Source: Flavobacterium sp. AED (lineage in GTDB: Bacteria > Bacteroidota > Bacteroidia > Flavobacteriales > Flavobacteriaceae). From it: a DNA stretch of 64,000 bases. The position numbers and the translations under genes are program-made. How positions within the stretch are numbered: the stretch's first letter is position 1; every line of letters begins with the position of its first letter. The DNA is taken from assembly GCF_000812945.1 (NCBI RefSeq), contig NZ_JSYM01000002.1, positions 513,694 to 577,693 on the forward strand, written 5' to 3'. The notes under the pieces are model-generated. The model saw only the letters and a program-made list of their open reading frames with translations, searched no databases and was not told the origin of the DNA. Below are positions 10,033 through 19,243 of the stretch, one piece after another.

Positions 10033-10054
10033 AATAACCGATTAAACATAAAAT

Positions 10055-10846
10055 ATGTCAGAAAGTTTAATAGTGCCAACCATGGCCGAAATGCTAGCTC
10101 AAGGAAAACAACCTGAAGTTTTATTTTGGGTAGGTTGTGCAGGAAGTTTTGACGATAGAGCAAAAAAAATAACGAAGGCATTTGTACGAATTTTGAATCG
10201 TTCCAATGTGTCTTTTGCAGTTCTTGGTACAGAAGAAAGTTGTACGGGAGATCCAGCTAAAAGGGCGGGTAATGAATTTTTGTTTCAAATGCAAGCCATG
10301 ATGAATATTGAGGTTCTCAATGCGTATGAAGCTAAAAAAATTGTTACTGCTTGTCCGCATTGTTTTAATACTTTGAAAAATGAGTATCCTGAATTAGGTG
10401 GAAAATATGAAGTGGTTCATCATACAGAGTTTTTAAAATCGCTATTAGATGATGGAAGATTAACTATTGAAGGAGGTCAATTCAAAGGGAAAAGAATTAC
10501 TTTTCATGATCCATGCTACTTAGGAAGAGCAAATAATGTATATGAAGCGCCAAGAGATCTAATCCTAAAATTAGATGCCGAATTAGTAGAAATGAAACGT
10601 TCTAAGGCTAACGGATTATGTTGTGGTGCTGGCGGTGCGCAAATGTTTAAAGACGCTGAACCTGGTAATAAGGAAATCAACGTTGAGAGGACGGAAGATG
10701 CATTAGAAACAAAACCAGAAATTATTGCTGCCGGTTGTCCTTTTTGTAATACTATGATGACTGATGGTATTAAAAATAAGGAAAGAGAAGCGGATGTAAA
10801 AGTGATGGACATTGCGGAATTAATCGCAAACGCGCAAGATTTGTAG
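10055..10846 (+). CDS. (Fe-S)-binding protein with two CCG domains (HdrB/GlpC/LutA-like)
   Basis: This 263-residue soluble protein contains two cysteine-rich CCG modules as in heterodisulfide reductase HdrB/HdrD. The first has C28, C63 (CTGDPAKRAG), C100 and C103 (CPHC). The second has C154 (HDPCYLGR), C189-C190 (CCGAGG), C228 and C231 (CPFC). Such modules bind noncubane [4Fe-4S] clusters that do thiol/disulfide or flavin-coupled electron chemistry. With the membrane Fe-S protein upstream it makes a two-gene redox complex, separated by the inverted-repeat element. All cluster-ligand positions look intact. The specific reaction cannot be read from sequence. Confidence 0.88.
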   Translation: MSESLIVPTMAEMLAQGKQPEVLFWVGCAGSFDDRAKKITKAFVRILNRSNVSFAVLGTEESCTGDPAKRAGNEFLFQMQAMMNIEVLNAYEAKKIVTACPHCFNTLKNEYPELGGKYEVVHHTEFLKSLLDDGRLTIEGGQFKGKRITFHDPCYLGRANNVYEAPRDLILKLDAELVEMKRSKANGLCCGAGGAQMFKDAEPGNKEINVERTEDALETKPEIIAAGCPFCNTMMTDGIKNKEREADVKVMDIAELIANAQDL

Positions 10847-10879
10847 GGTTATATTATTTTAACGTTTACCTATTTTATT

Positions 10880-11653
10880 ATGATTTACAAAAAAAATATA
10901 TTTTTCATAATAATGTTTGCGAGTTTAGTTTCAATGGCGCAAACCATAGATAAAACAGATTCGATAGCTAGTTTAAAAGTTAAAAACAACAGTCAAATAC
11001 AGTTTAAGGCTAAGCAATTGATTATTCCTGTAGCTTTAATTGGGTATGGGATAATTGGAATTGGTAGTGATCAATTAGAAGCATTTAATTTTGAAATTAG
11101 AGAAGAGGTAAAAGAAAATATAGATAGAAAATTTTCAATTGATGATTTTTCTCAATACGTTCCTGTTGCCTCAGTGTATGCTTTAGGTGCTTTAGGAATT
11201 AAAGGAAAAAATAATTTTCGAGATAAAACTATTATTGTTGCAACTTCCTATTTAATTATGGGATTAACTGTGAATAGTCTAAAAAAAATAACTAAAGTGG
11301 AACGGCCTGATGGTTCCAGTTTTAATTCTTTCCCTTCAGGACATACTGCAACAGCTTTTATGGGAGCAGAATTATTATATCAAGAATATAAAGATGTTTC
11401 CATTTGGTATGGAATTTCCGGTTATGTTGTTGCTACAGGGACGGGAGTCTTTAGAATGTATAATAACCGTCATTGGTTTACTGATGTCGTTGCAGGAGCT
11501 GGAATTGGGATATTGAGTACAAAAGCAGCCTATTGGTTATATCCTACGATAAATAAATTATTAGCATCTAAAAAGAACACAAATAAAAAATCAACATTTA
11601 TACCTTATTATGATGGAAAGCAAGTAGGATTTGGTCTTGTAACTGTTTTTTAA
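10880..11653 (+). CDS. PAP2-superfamily phosphatase
   Basis: This 257-residue membrane-associated protein has a signal segment at residues 1-21 (ending SMAQ) and the three PAP2 phosphatase motifs: K136...R142-P143, P152-S-G-H155, and R192...H198...D202 (FRMYNNRHWFTD). Members dephosphorylate phosphatidate, undecaprenyl pyrophosphate or lipid A in the periplasm. It starts 33 bp after the CCG gene. A second, shorter PAP2 protein lies at 15309. The substrate is not evident; undecaprenyl-PP or lipid A are the likely options in a Gram-negative envelope. Confidence 0.9.
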   Translation: MIYKKNIFFIIMFASLVSMAQTIDKTDSIASLKVKNNSQIQFKAKQLIIPVALIGYGIIGIGSDQLEAFNFEIREEVKENIDRKFSIDDFSQYVPVASVYALGALGIKGKNNFRDKTIIVATSYLIMGLTVNSLKKITKVERPDGSSFNSFPSGHTATAFMGAELLYQEYKDVSIWYGISGYVVATGTGVFRMYNNRHWFTDVVAGAGIGILSTKAAYWLYPTINKLLASKKNTNKKSTFIPYYDGKQVGFGLVTVF

Positions 11654-11686
11654 TCATAATAGTAGAATTAATTATAAAAAAATAGT

Positions 11687-12169
11687 ATGTATATTCCATT
11701 TGAAAATTTACCAGAAGAATCCAAGATATGGATTTATCAATCGAACAGAAAATTTTCGGATGAAGAGTTTTCTGAAATTGAAACGGCTTTACAATCTTTT
11801 CTTGAAAGTTGGGCTGCACATGGTACAAGTTTAGAGTCATCTTACCAATTAAAATACAATCGGTTTATTATTATTGCCGTAAATCAAGATGTTCAAGCTG
11901 CAACAGGTTGTTCTATAGATTCCTCTGTAGAATTTATCCAAAGTTTAGAGCAAAAATACAATGTTGATTTGTTGGATAAAATGAATGTGACTTTTAAATT
12001 AGGGGAGCATATTGCCCACAAGCCTCTAATTGATTTTAAGAAAATGGTTAAAGATAAAGCCGTTACTGAAAATACAATCGTTTTCAATAACTTGGTTAAT
12101 AATATAGAAGAATATAATGAATCTTGGGAAGTTCCAGCCATCGATAGCTGGCATAGTCGCTTTTTTTAA
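11687..12169 (+). CDS. Conserved protein of unknown function (160 aa)
   Basis: This soluble-looking 160-residue protein has no signal peptide and no membrane segment. It begins MYIPFENLPEESKIWIYQS and ends with an aromatic tail (SWHSRFF). I recall similar Bacteroidota proteins carrying the label 'ABC transporter ATPase', but no Walker A, Walker B or LSGGQ motif is present here, so that name should not be used. The gene lies 33 bp after the PAP2 gene and 14 bp before the GH3 fusion gene, which suggests cotranscription with envelope genes. The function is unknown. Confidence 0.8.
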   Translation: MYIPFENLPEESKIWIYQSNRKFSDEEFSEIETALQSFLESWAAHGTSLESSYQLKYNRFIIIAVNQDVQAATGCSIDSSVEFIQSLEQKYNVDLLDKMNVTFKLGEHIAHKPLIDFKKMVKDKAVTENTIVFNNLVNNIEEYNESWEVPAIDSWHSRFF

Positions 12170-12183
12170 ATAAAAATAGTTCA

Positions 12184-15180
12184 ATGAAAAAAATAGGCAT
12201 CAAAATTGTTTTTTTTTATGTCTTATTTTTCTTTGTTGCCACTAGTTGTGTCGGAACAAAAATTAATAAGCCAAAAATAATTTTAACTGACATTCCGTCT
12301 GAAATAGAGAATCTTGATAATGAAAAATCAAGTAATGTTCCAACTCTTTTTGAATTATCTACCCAAGGTAACAAATGGGTAGATAGTGTTTATAATGCAA
12401 TGAATCTTGATGAAAGATTAGGGCAATTATTTATGGTTGCCGCTTATTCTAATAAAGATACCGTACACTTCAACGCAATTGACAAGCTGATTAAGGAAAA
12501 TAAAATTGGAGGATTGATTTTCTTTCAAGGTGGACCTGTTCGTCAAGCAAATCTCACTAACCGTTTTCAATCGAAATCAAAAATTCCATTATTTATTGGT
12601 AATGATGCAGAGTGGGGATTGAATATGCGACTCGATTCTACGTATCGTTATCCTTGGAACATGACACTTGGAGCCATCCAAGACATGAAATTAATAGAAA
12701 AAGTGGGCGCTCAAATGGGGGAACAAAGCAAGCGATTAGGAATCCAATTTAACTTTGCTCCAGTTCTTGATATTAATACGAACCCAAGAAATCCCATTAT
12801 AGGTTTTCGCTCTTTTGGAGAGGATAAATATAAGGTTACTGAAAGAGCCATTGCATTGATGAAAGGTGTTCAGAGCCAAGGTATATTTTCAACGGGAAAG
12901 CATTTTCCTGGTCATGGCGATACCGAAACAGATTCTCATAAAGGATTGCCAACAATAAATTTTTCGAAAGAAAGATTAGATAAAGTAGAGTTTTATCCCT
13001 ACAAAAAAATGTTTCATGAAGGACTTTCTTCTGTAATGGTGGGACATTTAAATGTGCCCAGTTTAGAATTAAGACCAAATTTTCCGTCATCAATTTCTTA
13101 TAATGTGGTAACCAATATTCTCCAAAAAGAATTAGGGTTTAAAGGACTTATATTTACTGATGCTTTGAATATGAAAGGGATAAGCAGTTTTAATATACCT
13201 AGTGAAATAAATTTTGAAGCTTTTATGGCCGGAAATGATATTTTGTTATTTCCTGAAAATGTGCCATTAGCAATTGAAAAATTTAAACTGGCTTATTCGA
13301 CTAATTTAATAACAGAAGAACGTTTGGTTTTTTCGGTTAAAAAAATATTGAAATTTAAATATAAAGCAGGTTTGAATTCCTTTAAACCTATTGTAACCAG
13401 TAATTTATATAACGAATTAAATTCTCCTGAAAACGAAACGCTAAGCTATGAATTGTATGAAAATGCAATTACTGTTTTGAAAAATACTACTTTGGTTTTA
13501 CCTATTAAGAATTTAGAAAGTCAAAAAATTGCTTATGTAAAAATAGGGGACGATACTAATGACTCCTTTGTTTCAACCTTAAAGAAATATGCCGATATAA
13601 CCGTAATTTCAGATACTAATTTGGATAGTTTGCAAATGAAATTGAAACCATTCACAACTGTAATTGTTGGGTATCATAAATCAGATGTAGCTTTTAAAAA
13701 TAGCGACTTAAAATCAGATGAATTATTTAAGATAAATTATTTAGCTAAAAACAATAATGTCATTCTGGATATTTTTGCTAAACCGTATTCATTATTACCC
13801 ATTACAAATTTTGATGATATTGAAGGATTAGTAGTTTCTTATCAGAATAGTGATATTGCACAAATAGTTTCTGCAGAATTAATTTTTGGGGCTATTGAAG
13901 CCAAAGGGAAATTACCAGTATCCATAAATACAAATTTCAAAGTAAATGATGGTTTAACAACTGAAAAATTAAACCGATTGGGATTCACAACTCCGGAGAA
14001 TGTTGGAATGAATTCAGCCATTTTATCACAAATTGATGCACTTGCCCAAAAAGCCATCAGTGCAAAAATGGCACCGGGAATTCAGGTTCTTGTTGCAAGA
14101 AATGGAAAAGTTATTTATCAGAAATCATTCGGTTATCATACGTATGATTCTACTTTAAAAGTTAAAGATTCGGATATTTATGATGTGGCTTCATTGACTA
14201 AAATTCTTGCCACATTACCTAATGTAATGCTGCAGTATGACCAACAAAAAATTAATTTGGAAACTACATTAGGTGACATGTCTCCAATTTTTAAAAATAC
14301 GAATAAACAAGATATTCATTTTAAAGAATTATTGTCTCATTATGCCGGGCTTGTTGCTGGGATTCCTTTTTATAAGGCTACCATGGACAAATCTAAATTT
14401 CCTTCTGAAAAATATTTCAGAAGAGTTTCAGAAGAACAGTTTTCTAAACAATTGGGGGATAGTCTTTTTGTGAGAAATGATTTTCATGATACAATAATGA
14501 AAATGATAATTAAAAGTAAATTATCATTAAAAAAAGAATATAAGTATAGTGATTTGACTTTCATGATTCTTAAAGATTATTTAGAAAATACAACAGGTAA
14601 AAAACTGGATGATTTAATTCAAGAGAATTTTTATCATTCACTGGGTATGAATAATTCAACTTTTAATCCATTGAGAAAGTTTGATAAAAACAGAATTCCT
14701 CCAACGGAAATAGACACTTATTTTCGTCATCAAATTTTGCAAGGGTATGTAAATGATCTTTCGGCAGCTTTAGAAGGCGGAGTTTCGGGACATGCCGGTA
14801 TTTTTTCTAATGCAATGGATGTAGCTAAAATGATGGAACTCTATTTGCAAAAAGGAAATTATGGAAATCACCAGTATTTTTCAGAGAAAACATTCAATGA
14901 TTTCAACACCTGTTATTTTTGTGCAGCAGGGAATAGGAGAGGTGTTGGTTTTGATAAACCACAATTAGGCGCAGAAGGACCTACATGCGGCTGTGCTTCA
15001 ATGACAAGTTTTGGACATACTGGTTTTACGGGAACTATGGCTTGGGCTGATCCTGAAACACAAATCGTGTATGTATTTTTATCTAATAGAACTTTTCCAT
15101 TGGCTACTGAAAACAAATTATCAAAAGAAAATATTAGAGAGGATATTCAAGAAGTAATTTATAATGCAATTATAAAATAA
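12184..15180 (+). CDS. Lipoprotein fusion: GH3 beta-N-acetylglucosaminidase plus serine beta-lactamase-like domain
   Basis: This 998-residue protein starts with a lipoprotein signal (cysteine C22 in VATSC). A NagZ-like GH3 domain covers about residues 55-400, including KHFPGHGDTETDSHKG near 239 and the putative nucleophile aspartate in FTDALNMKG near 325. A middle GH3-associated region follows. A class C beta-lactamase/penicillin-binding fold spans about 610-998 with S-L-T-K near 670, YSD near 787 and HTG near 943. It probably trims peptidoglycan fragments: GH3 removes GlcNAc and the serine hydrolase acts on peptide or ester bonds. All catalytic motifs appear intact. A terminator follows. Confidence 0.9.
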   Translation: MKKIGIKIVFFYVLFFFVATSCVGTKINKPKIILTDIPSEIENLDNEKSSNVPTLFELSTQGNKWVDSVYNAMNLDERLGQLFMVAAYSNKDTVHFNAIDKLIKENKIGGLIFFQGGPVRQANLTNRFQSKSKIPLFIGNDAEWGLNMRLDSTYRYPWNMTLGAIQDMKLIEKVGAQMGEQSKRLGIQFNFAPVLDINTNPRNPIIGFRSFGEDKYKVTERAIALMKGVQSQGIFSTGKHFPGHGDTETDSHKGLPTINFSKERLDKVEFYPYKKMFHEGLSSVMVGHLNVPSLELRPNFPSSISYNVVTNILQKELGFKGLIFTDALNMKGISSFNIPSEINFEAFMAGNDILLFPENVPLAIEKFKLAYSTNLITEERLVFSVKKILKFKYKAGLNSFKPIVTSNLYNELNSPENETLSYELYENAITVLKNTTLVLPIKNLESQKIAYVKIGDDTNDSFVSTLKKYADITVISDTNLDSLQMKLKPFTTVIVGYHKSDVAFKNSDLKSDELFKINYLAKNNNVILDIFAKPYSLLPITNFDDIEGLVVSYQNSDIAQIVSAELIFGAIEAKGKLPVSINTNFKVNDGLTTEKLNRLGFTTPENVGMNSAILSQIDALAQKAISAKMAPGIQVLVARNGKVIYQKSFGYHTYDSTLKVKDSDIYDVASLTKILATLPNVMLQYDQQKINLETTLGDMSPIFKNTNKQDIHFKELLSHYAGLVAGIPFYKATMDKSKFPSEKYFRRVSEEQFSKQLGDSLFVRNDFHDTIMKMIIKSKLSLKKEYKYSDLTFMILKDYLENTTGKKLDDLIQENFYHSLGMNNSTFNPLRKFDKNRIPPTEIDTYFRHQILQGYVNDLSAALEGGVSGHAGIFSNAMDVAKMMELYLQKGNYGNHQYFSEKTFNDFNTCYFCAAGNRRGVGFDKPQLGAEGPTCGCASMTSFGHTGFTGTMAWADPETQIVYVFLSNRTFPLATENKLSKENIREDIQEVIYNAIIK

Positions 15181-15205
15181 AATATTTAAGTAAATTTATT
15201 TATAG

Positions 15206-15246
15206 GCCAAAATGAAATTTCAATAATTTTATTTTGGCTTTTTATT
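15206..15246 (+). terminator. Rho-independent terminator after the GH3 fusion gene
   Basis: An 8-bp stem GCCAAAAT/ATTTTGGC (15206-15213 with 15231-15238) encloses an 17-nt loop and is followed by a T-rich run. Confidence 0.65.
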
Positions 15247-15308
15247 TTCAATATTTCAGTATAAATAACAGGCTGTATTATAGTATATTTGATACGTAAA
15301 CCAATACT

Positions 15309-15929
15309 ATGAAAAATAAAATTAAAGTATTTAAAACTAGTTGTTTAACTATATTTCTTTTTTGTGTAAGTATTGTAAATGCTCAAAATATTGATATAAA
15401 TATTTTAAGAGACATTAATGTTAATAGAAACAAGAATTTAGATCCCACTTTTAAGTTAGTTAGTAAAAGTGCTCTTCCTATAAGTATTGCCGCTCCTATT
15501 ATTATCTATTCAGTTGGTTTGATAAAGAAAGATAGTGCAATCAAAAAACAGGCTATTTTTATTGGTGAAACATTCTTAGTGAATGCTTTTGTTACAACTG
15601 CATTAAAACAAGTTGTAAAAAGAAAAAGGCCTTTTGATTCTTATACTGATATCGATCAAGCCATTTCCGCAGGAGGTTATTCATTTCCTTCCGGTCATAC
15701 ATCTATAGCTTTTGCAACAGCGACAGCATTGAGTATGGCTTATCCTAAATGGTATGTAATTGCGCCGTCATTTGTGTGGGCGAGTGCTGTAGGGTATTCC
15801 CGCATGCATTTAGGGGTTCATTATCCTTCGGATGTTTTTGCGGGTGCTATCTTAGGAACTGGCTCTGCGTATCTTACCTATAAAGCTAATAAATGGATTA
15901 ATAAAAAACGATCTAAAAAGGAAAAATAA
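15309..15929 (+). CDS. PAP2-superfamily phosphatase (206 aa)
   Basis: This protein has a signal peptide at 1-25 (ending VNAQ) and a textbook PAP2 catalytic set: K100...R107-P108 (KQVVKRKRP), P127-S-G-H130, and S164-R165...H171...D175 (SRMHLGVHYPSD). Hydrophobic segments flank the motifs. Its close match to the canonical motif spacing suggests an active lipid-phosphate phosphatase such as an undecaprenyl-diphosphate or lipid A phosphatase. It follows an intergenic terminator and so has its own promoter. The MFS gene starts 48 bp downstream. It is only distantly related to the PAP2 protein at 10880. Confidence 0.92.
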   Translation: MKNKIKVFKTSCLTIFLFCVSIVNAQNIDINILRDINVNRNKNLDPTFKLVSKSALPISIAAPIIIYSVGLIKKDSAIKKQAIFIGETFLVNAFVTTALKQVVKRKRPFDSYTDIDQAISAGGYSFPSGHTSIAFATATALSMAYPKWYVIAPSFVWASAVGYSRMHLGVHYPSDVFAGAILGTGSAYLTYKANKWINKKRSKKEK

Positions 15930-15977
15930 CTGTTTGCATTTATGAAATGATTATTTAAAAAAAGAAGACAATCTAAG

Positions 15978-17177
15978 GTGAAAATATTAAATTATATTTC
16001 CAAAACAGTCTGGGTCTTATCCCTAGTTAGTTTGTTTACGGATACAGCAAGCGAGATGCTTTACCCAATAATGCCTATTTATCTTAAATCAATTGGGTTT
16101 TCAATTGTATTAATTGGTATTTTAGAGGGTTTTGCCGAAGCGTTAGCGGGATTAAGCAAAGGATATTTTGGAAAATTATCCGATAATTCGGGTAAACGAG
16201 TTCCTTTTGTTCGATTGGGATATACTTTAAGTGCTATTTCAAAACCAATGATGGCAGTTTTTATATTTCCAATGTGGATTTTCTTTGCACGATCGATTGA
16301 TCGATTTGGAAAAGGAATCCGTACTGGAGCAAGAGATGCAATATTATCTGATGAGGCAACACCTGAAACTAAAGGAAAAATTTTTGGATTTCATAGGTCA
16401 ATGGATACTTTAGGCGCTGTTTTAGGACCAGTGATCGCTTTAATTTATCTTTATTTTTATCCACAACAGTATAAAACACTTTTTTATATTGCTTTTATTC
16501 CGGGATTATTGGCTGTATTTGCCTCTTTTTTGCTCAAAGACAAAACTAAAAAATATTTAACTGAAAAAAAGTCGACACCCTTTTTCTCTTTTCTAAACTA
16601 TTGGAAAACAAGTCCGGCACAATATCGAAAAGTGGTAATTGGATTATTGGCATTTACATTATTTAATAGCTCTGATATTTTTCTATTATTAAAAGCGAAG
16701 CAAGCAGGTCTTAATGATACTAATGTAATTGGAATTTATATTTTTTATAATTTGGTTTATGCTCTTTGCTCATTTCCAATAGGGATTTTAGCAGATAAAA
16801 TAGGTTTAAAGAAAATGTTCCTATTCGGAATTTCATTATTTGCAATTGTCTATTTTGGGATGGCTTTCAGTAAAAATAGTTACACAATTGCGCTTCTCTT
16901 TTTTATTTATGGCGTTTATGCAGCCGCTACCGAAGGAATATCAAAAGCTTGGATTAGTAATATTTCCGATAAAAAAGATACAGCTACTGCAATAGGTACC
17001 TATTCGGGATTTCAAAGTATATGTACTTTAATTGCTAGTTCTCTGGCAGGACTAATTTGGTATCAATTTGGAGCTAATGCAACATTTATGATTACAGGAA
17101 TAATGACAGTTTTAGTTATTATTTATTTCTCTTTTTTTATTAAGGATAAAATTATTAAAAATGACACACAAACATGA
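15978..17177 (+). CDS. Major facilitator superfamily transporter
   Basis: This 399-residue protein with about 12 hydrophobic segments starts at GTG 15978. It carries an MFS loop 2-3 signature (GKLSDNSGKRVP, around residue 65) and a second copy in the C-terminal half (ADKIGLKK). Its last 17 bp overlap the start of the metal P-ATPase, implying translational coupling. The substrate cannot be read from sequence. The coupling to a Zn/Cd-type exporter suggests metal or toxic-compound efflux, but this is inference. Confidence 0.88.
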   Translation: MKILNYISKTVWVLSLVSLFTDTASEMLYPIMPIYLKSIGFSIVLIGILEGFAEALAGLSKGYFGKLSDNSGKRVPFVRLGYTLSAISKPMMAVFIFPMWIFFARSIDRFGKGIRTGARDAILSDEATPETKGKIFGFHRSMDTLGAVLGPVIALIYLYFYPQQYKTLFYIAFIPGLLAVFASFLLKDKTKKYLTEKKSTPFFSFLNYWKTSPAQYRKVVIGLLAFTLFNSSDIFLLLKAKQAGLNDTNVIGIYIFYNLVYALCSFPIGILADKIGLKKMFLFGISLFAIVYFGMAFSKNSYTIALLFFIYGVYAAATEGISKAWISNISDKKDTATAIGTYSGFQSICTLIASSLAGLIWYQFGANATFMITGIMTVLVIIYFSFFIKDKIIKNDTQT

Positions 17178-19167
17178 CGACAAAGAATCTTGTTGTGCTT
17201 TAGAAAAAAAAACAGTTAAAAAAAAATCTCATGATTCTGGATGTTGTTCTCACGATGATTCAGAAAATCATTCTCATGACGATGATCATGATCATTCAAA
17301 TGGAAGTGATAGTGTTTTTAAAATGTTTTTGCCTTCAATAATAAGTCTAGTATTATTACTAGTAGCTATTTCATTTGATAATTTTTTCCCTCAAGCCTGG
17401 TTTGTAGGCTGGATTAGAATTGTATGGTTTTGTATAGCCTATATTCCTGTGGGCTTGCCTGTATTGAAAGAAGCTTTTGAAAGTATTCGAAAAGGCGCTG
17501 TTTTTTCTGAATTTTTTCTAATGTGTATTGCTACACTTGGCGCTTTTGGAATTGGTCAATATGCTGAAGGTGTTGCCGTAATGTTGTTTTATTCTATCGG
17601 GGAGTTATTCCAAATGTTAGCAGTAAAAAGAGCCAAATCTAATATCAAATCATTATTGGATCAAAGACCGGATACTGCAAACGTTATTGAAGGATTTGAG
17701 ACTGTTTCTAAAAAAGCTTCGGATGTTACTATTGGAGAAATCATTCAATTAAAACAGGGAGAAAAATTGGCTTTGGATGGGAAACTACTTTCAGAACATG
17801 CCACTTTCAACACTGCTGCATTGACAGGGGAAAGCAAACCAGATACCAAATCAAAAGGAGAAGCTGTTCTCGCTGGAATGATTAATCTTAATGCTGTTGC
17901 ACAAGTTGAAGTTACCACAGCTTTCAACGATAGCAAATTATCCAGAATTCTTGAAATGGTTCAGGAAGCTTCAGCTAAAAAGGCACCAACTGAGTTGTTT
18001 ATTCGAAAATTCGCCAAAATTTATACACCAATAGTTGTTTATCTGGCAATCGCGATTTGTTTACTACCGATATTGTTTGTAGCGGATTATGTTTTTAAAG
18101 ATTGGTTGTACAGAGCATTAATCTTCTTGGTAATTTCATGTCCTTGTGCATTAGTAATCTCGATTCCATTGGGTTATTTTGGAGGAATTGGCGCAGCAAG
18201 TAAAAATGGAATTTTAATTAAAGGGTCTACGTTTCTTGATATTTTGGCAACAATTCAAGTTGTGGTTATGGATAAAACAGGAACATTAACTAAAGGTATT
18301 TTTAAAGTTCAAAAAGTAGTGGCCGTTGGAATTTCAGAAATTGATTTAGTAAAATATACTGCAGCAATTGAAACTAAATCGACACATCCTGTTGGTTCAG
18401 CTATAATTGAATATGCTAAGGATATTGTGAAAGATACAACTGTTACTGAAGCGCATGAAATTGCTGGTCATGGAATAAAAGGACTCGTTGATGGAAAAGA
18501 AATTTTAGTAGGAAGTGCTAAATTGATGAAGAAATTTGACATCAGTTATGATACTGAAATTGACGCTATTCCATTTACAATTATTGTTGTAGCCATCAAT
18601 CAAAAATATGTGGGTTATTTTCTTATTGCTGATGAAATCAAAGAAGATGCAAAAGAAACAATTCAGAGTTTACATAAATCAAATGTAAAAACGATTATGC
18701 TCTCAGGTGACAATCAAGCAATAGTTTCGCTTGTTGCCAAGGAGTTAAATATTGATCAGGCTTTTGGAGATTTATTGCCAGAGAATAAAGTTCAAAAAGT
18801 TTCAGAACTAAAGGCGCAGCATTTAAAAATAATATTTGTTGGTGACGGAGTCAATGATGCTCCGGTTATTGCTTTGGCCGATGTAGGAATTGCAATGGGC
18901 GGTTTAGGAAGTGATGCTACTATTGAAACTGCTGATGTAGTAATTCAAAACGACCAACCCACTAAGATTTTTACAGCAATCAATATTGGAAAAAAAACTA
19001 AACAAATCGTTTGGCAAAATATTGGCTTAGCATTCACAGTTAAGTTTATAGTTCTTGTTATGGGAGCTGGCGGTATAGCCACAATGTGGGAAGCAGTTTT
19101 TGCAGATGTTGGTGTGGCATTATTGGCAATTTTAAATGCCGTAAGAATTCAACGAATGAAATTTTAA
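17161..19167 (+). CDS. Heavy-metal-translocating P-type ATPase (Zn/Cd/Co type)
   Basis: This 668-residue P1B-ATPase exports divalent metal using ATP. The N-terminus (residues 1-48) has no ferredoxin-like CxxC HMA domain. Instead it has a disordered metal-binding tail with eight His and four Cys (pairs C11-C12 and C28-C29). The core has the transmembrane CPC motif (C327-P-C), the phosphorylated aspartate D371 in DKTGTLTKG, the HP signature in THPVGS, and the hinge GDGVNDAP near 561. CPC with the His-rich tail fits Zn/Cd rather than Cu export by family knowledge. It overlaps the MFS stop by 17 bp. Confidence 0.94.
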   Translation: MTHKHDDKESCCALEKKTVKKKSHDSGCCSHDDSENHSHDDDHDHSNGSDSVFKMFLPSIISLVLLLVAISFDNFFPQAWFVGWIRIVWFCIAYIPVGLPVLKEAFESIRKGAVFSEFFLMCIATLGAFGIGQYAEGVAVMLFYSIGELFQMLAVKRAKSNIKSLLDQRPDTANVIEGFETVSKKASDVTIGEIIQLKQGEKLALDGKLLSEHATFNTAALTGESKPDTKSKGEAVLAGMINLNAVAQVEVTTAFNDSKLSRILEMVQEASAKKAPTELFIRKFAKIYTPIVVYLAIAICLLPILFVADYVFKDWLYRALIFLVISCPCALVISIPLGYFGGIGAASKNGILIKGSTFLDILATIQVVVMDKTGTLTKGIFKVQKVVAVGISEIDLVKYTAAIETKSTHPVGSAIIEYAKDIVKDTTVTEAHEIAGHGIKGLVDGKEILVGSAKLMKKFDISYDTEIDAIPFTIIVVAINQKYVGYFLIADEIKEDAKETIQSLHKSNVKTIMLSGDNQAIVSLVAKELNIDQAFGDLLPENKVQKVSELKAQHLKIIFVGDGVNDAPVIALADVGIAMGGLGSDATIETADVVIQNDQPTKIFTAINIGKKTKQIVWQNIGLAFTVKFIVLVMGAGGIATMWEAVFADVGVALLAILNAVRIQRMKF

Positions 19168-19243
19168 GTTTGAAAGTATTTAACTTAAATTTCCATAAAA
19201 CCCATTCCTATTTTTATTAATTTCGTTTCATTAAAATATATAC

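Noticed and set aside
9757..10181. Two minus-strand frames (76 and 112 codons) across the Fe-S operon spacer
   Set aside because: They run through the inverted-repeat element and the ends of two real genes; the proline-rich peptides come from the GC-rich palindromes.
11687..12169. Naming the 160-residue protein an ABC transporter ATPase
   Set aside because: No Walker A, Walker B or signature motif is present, so the label I associate with homologs is not supported.
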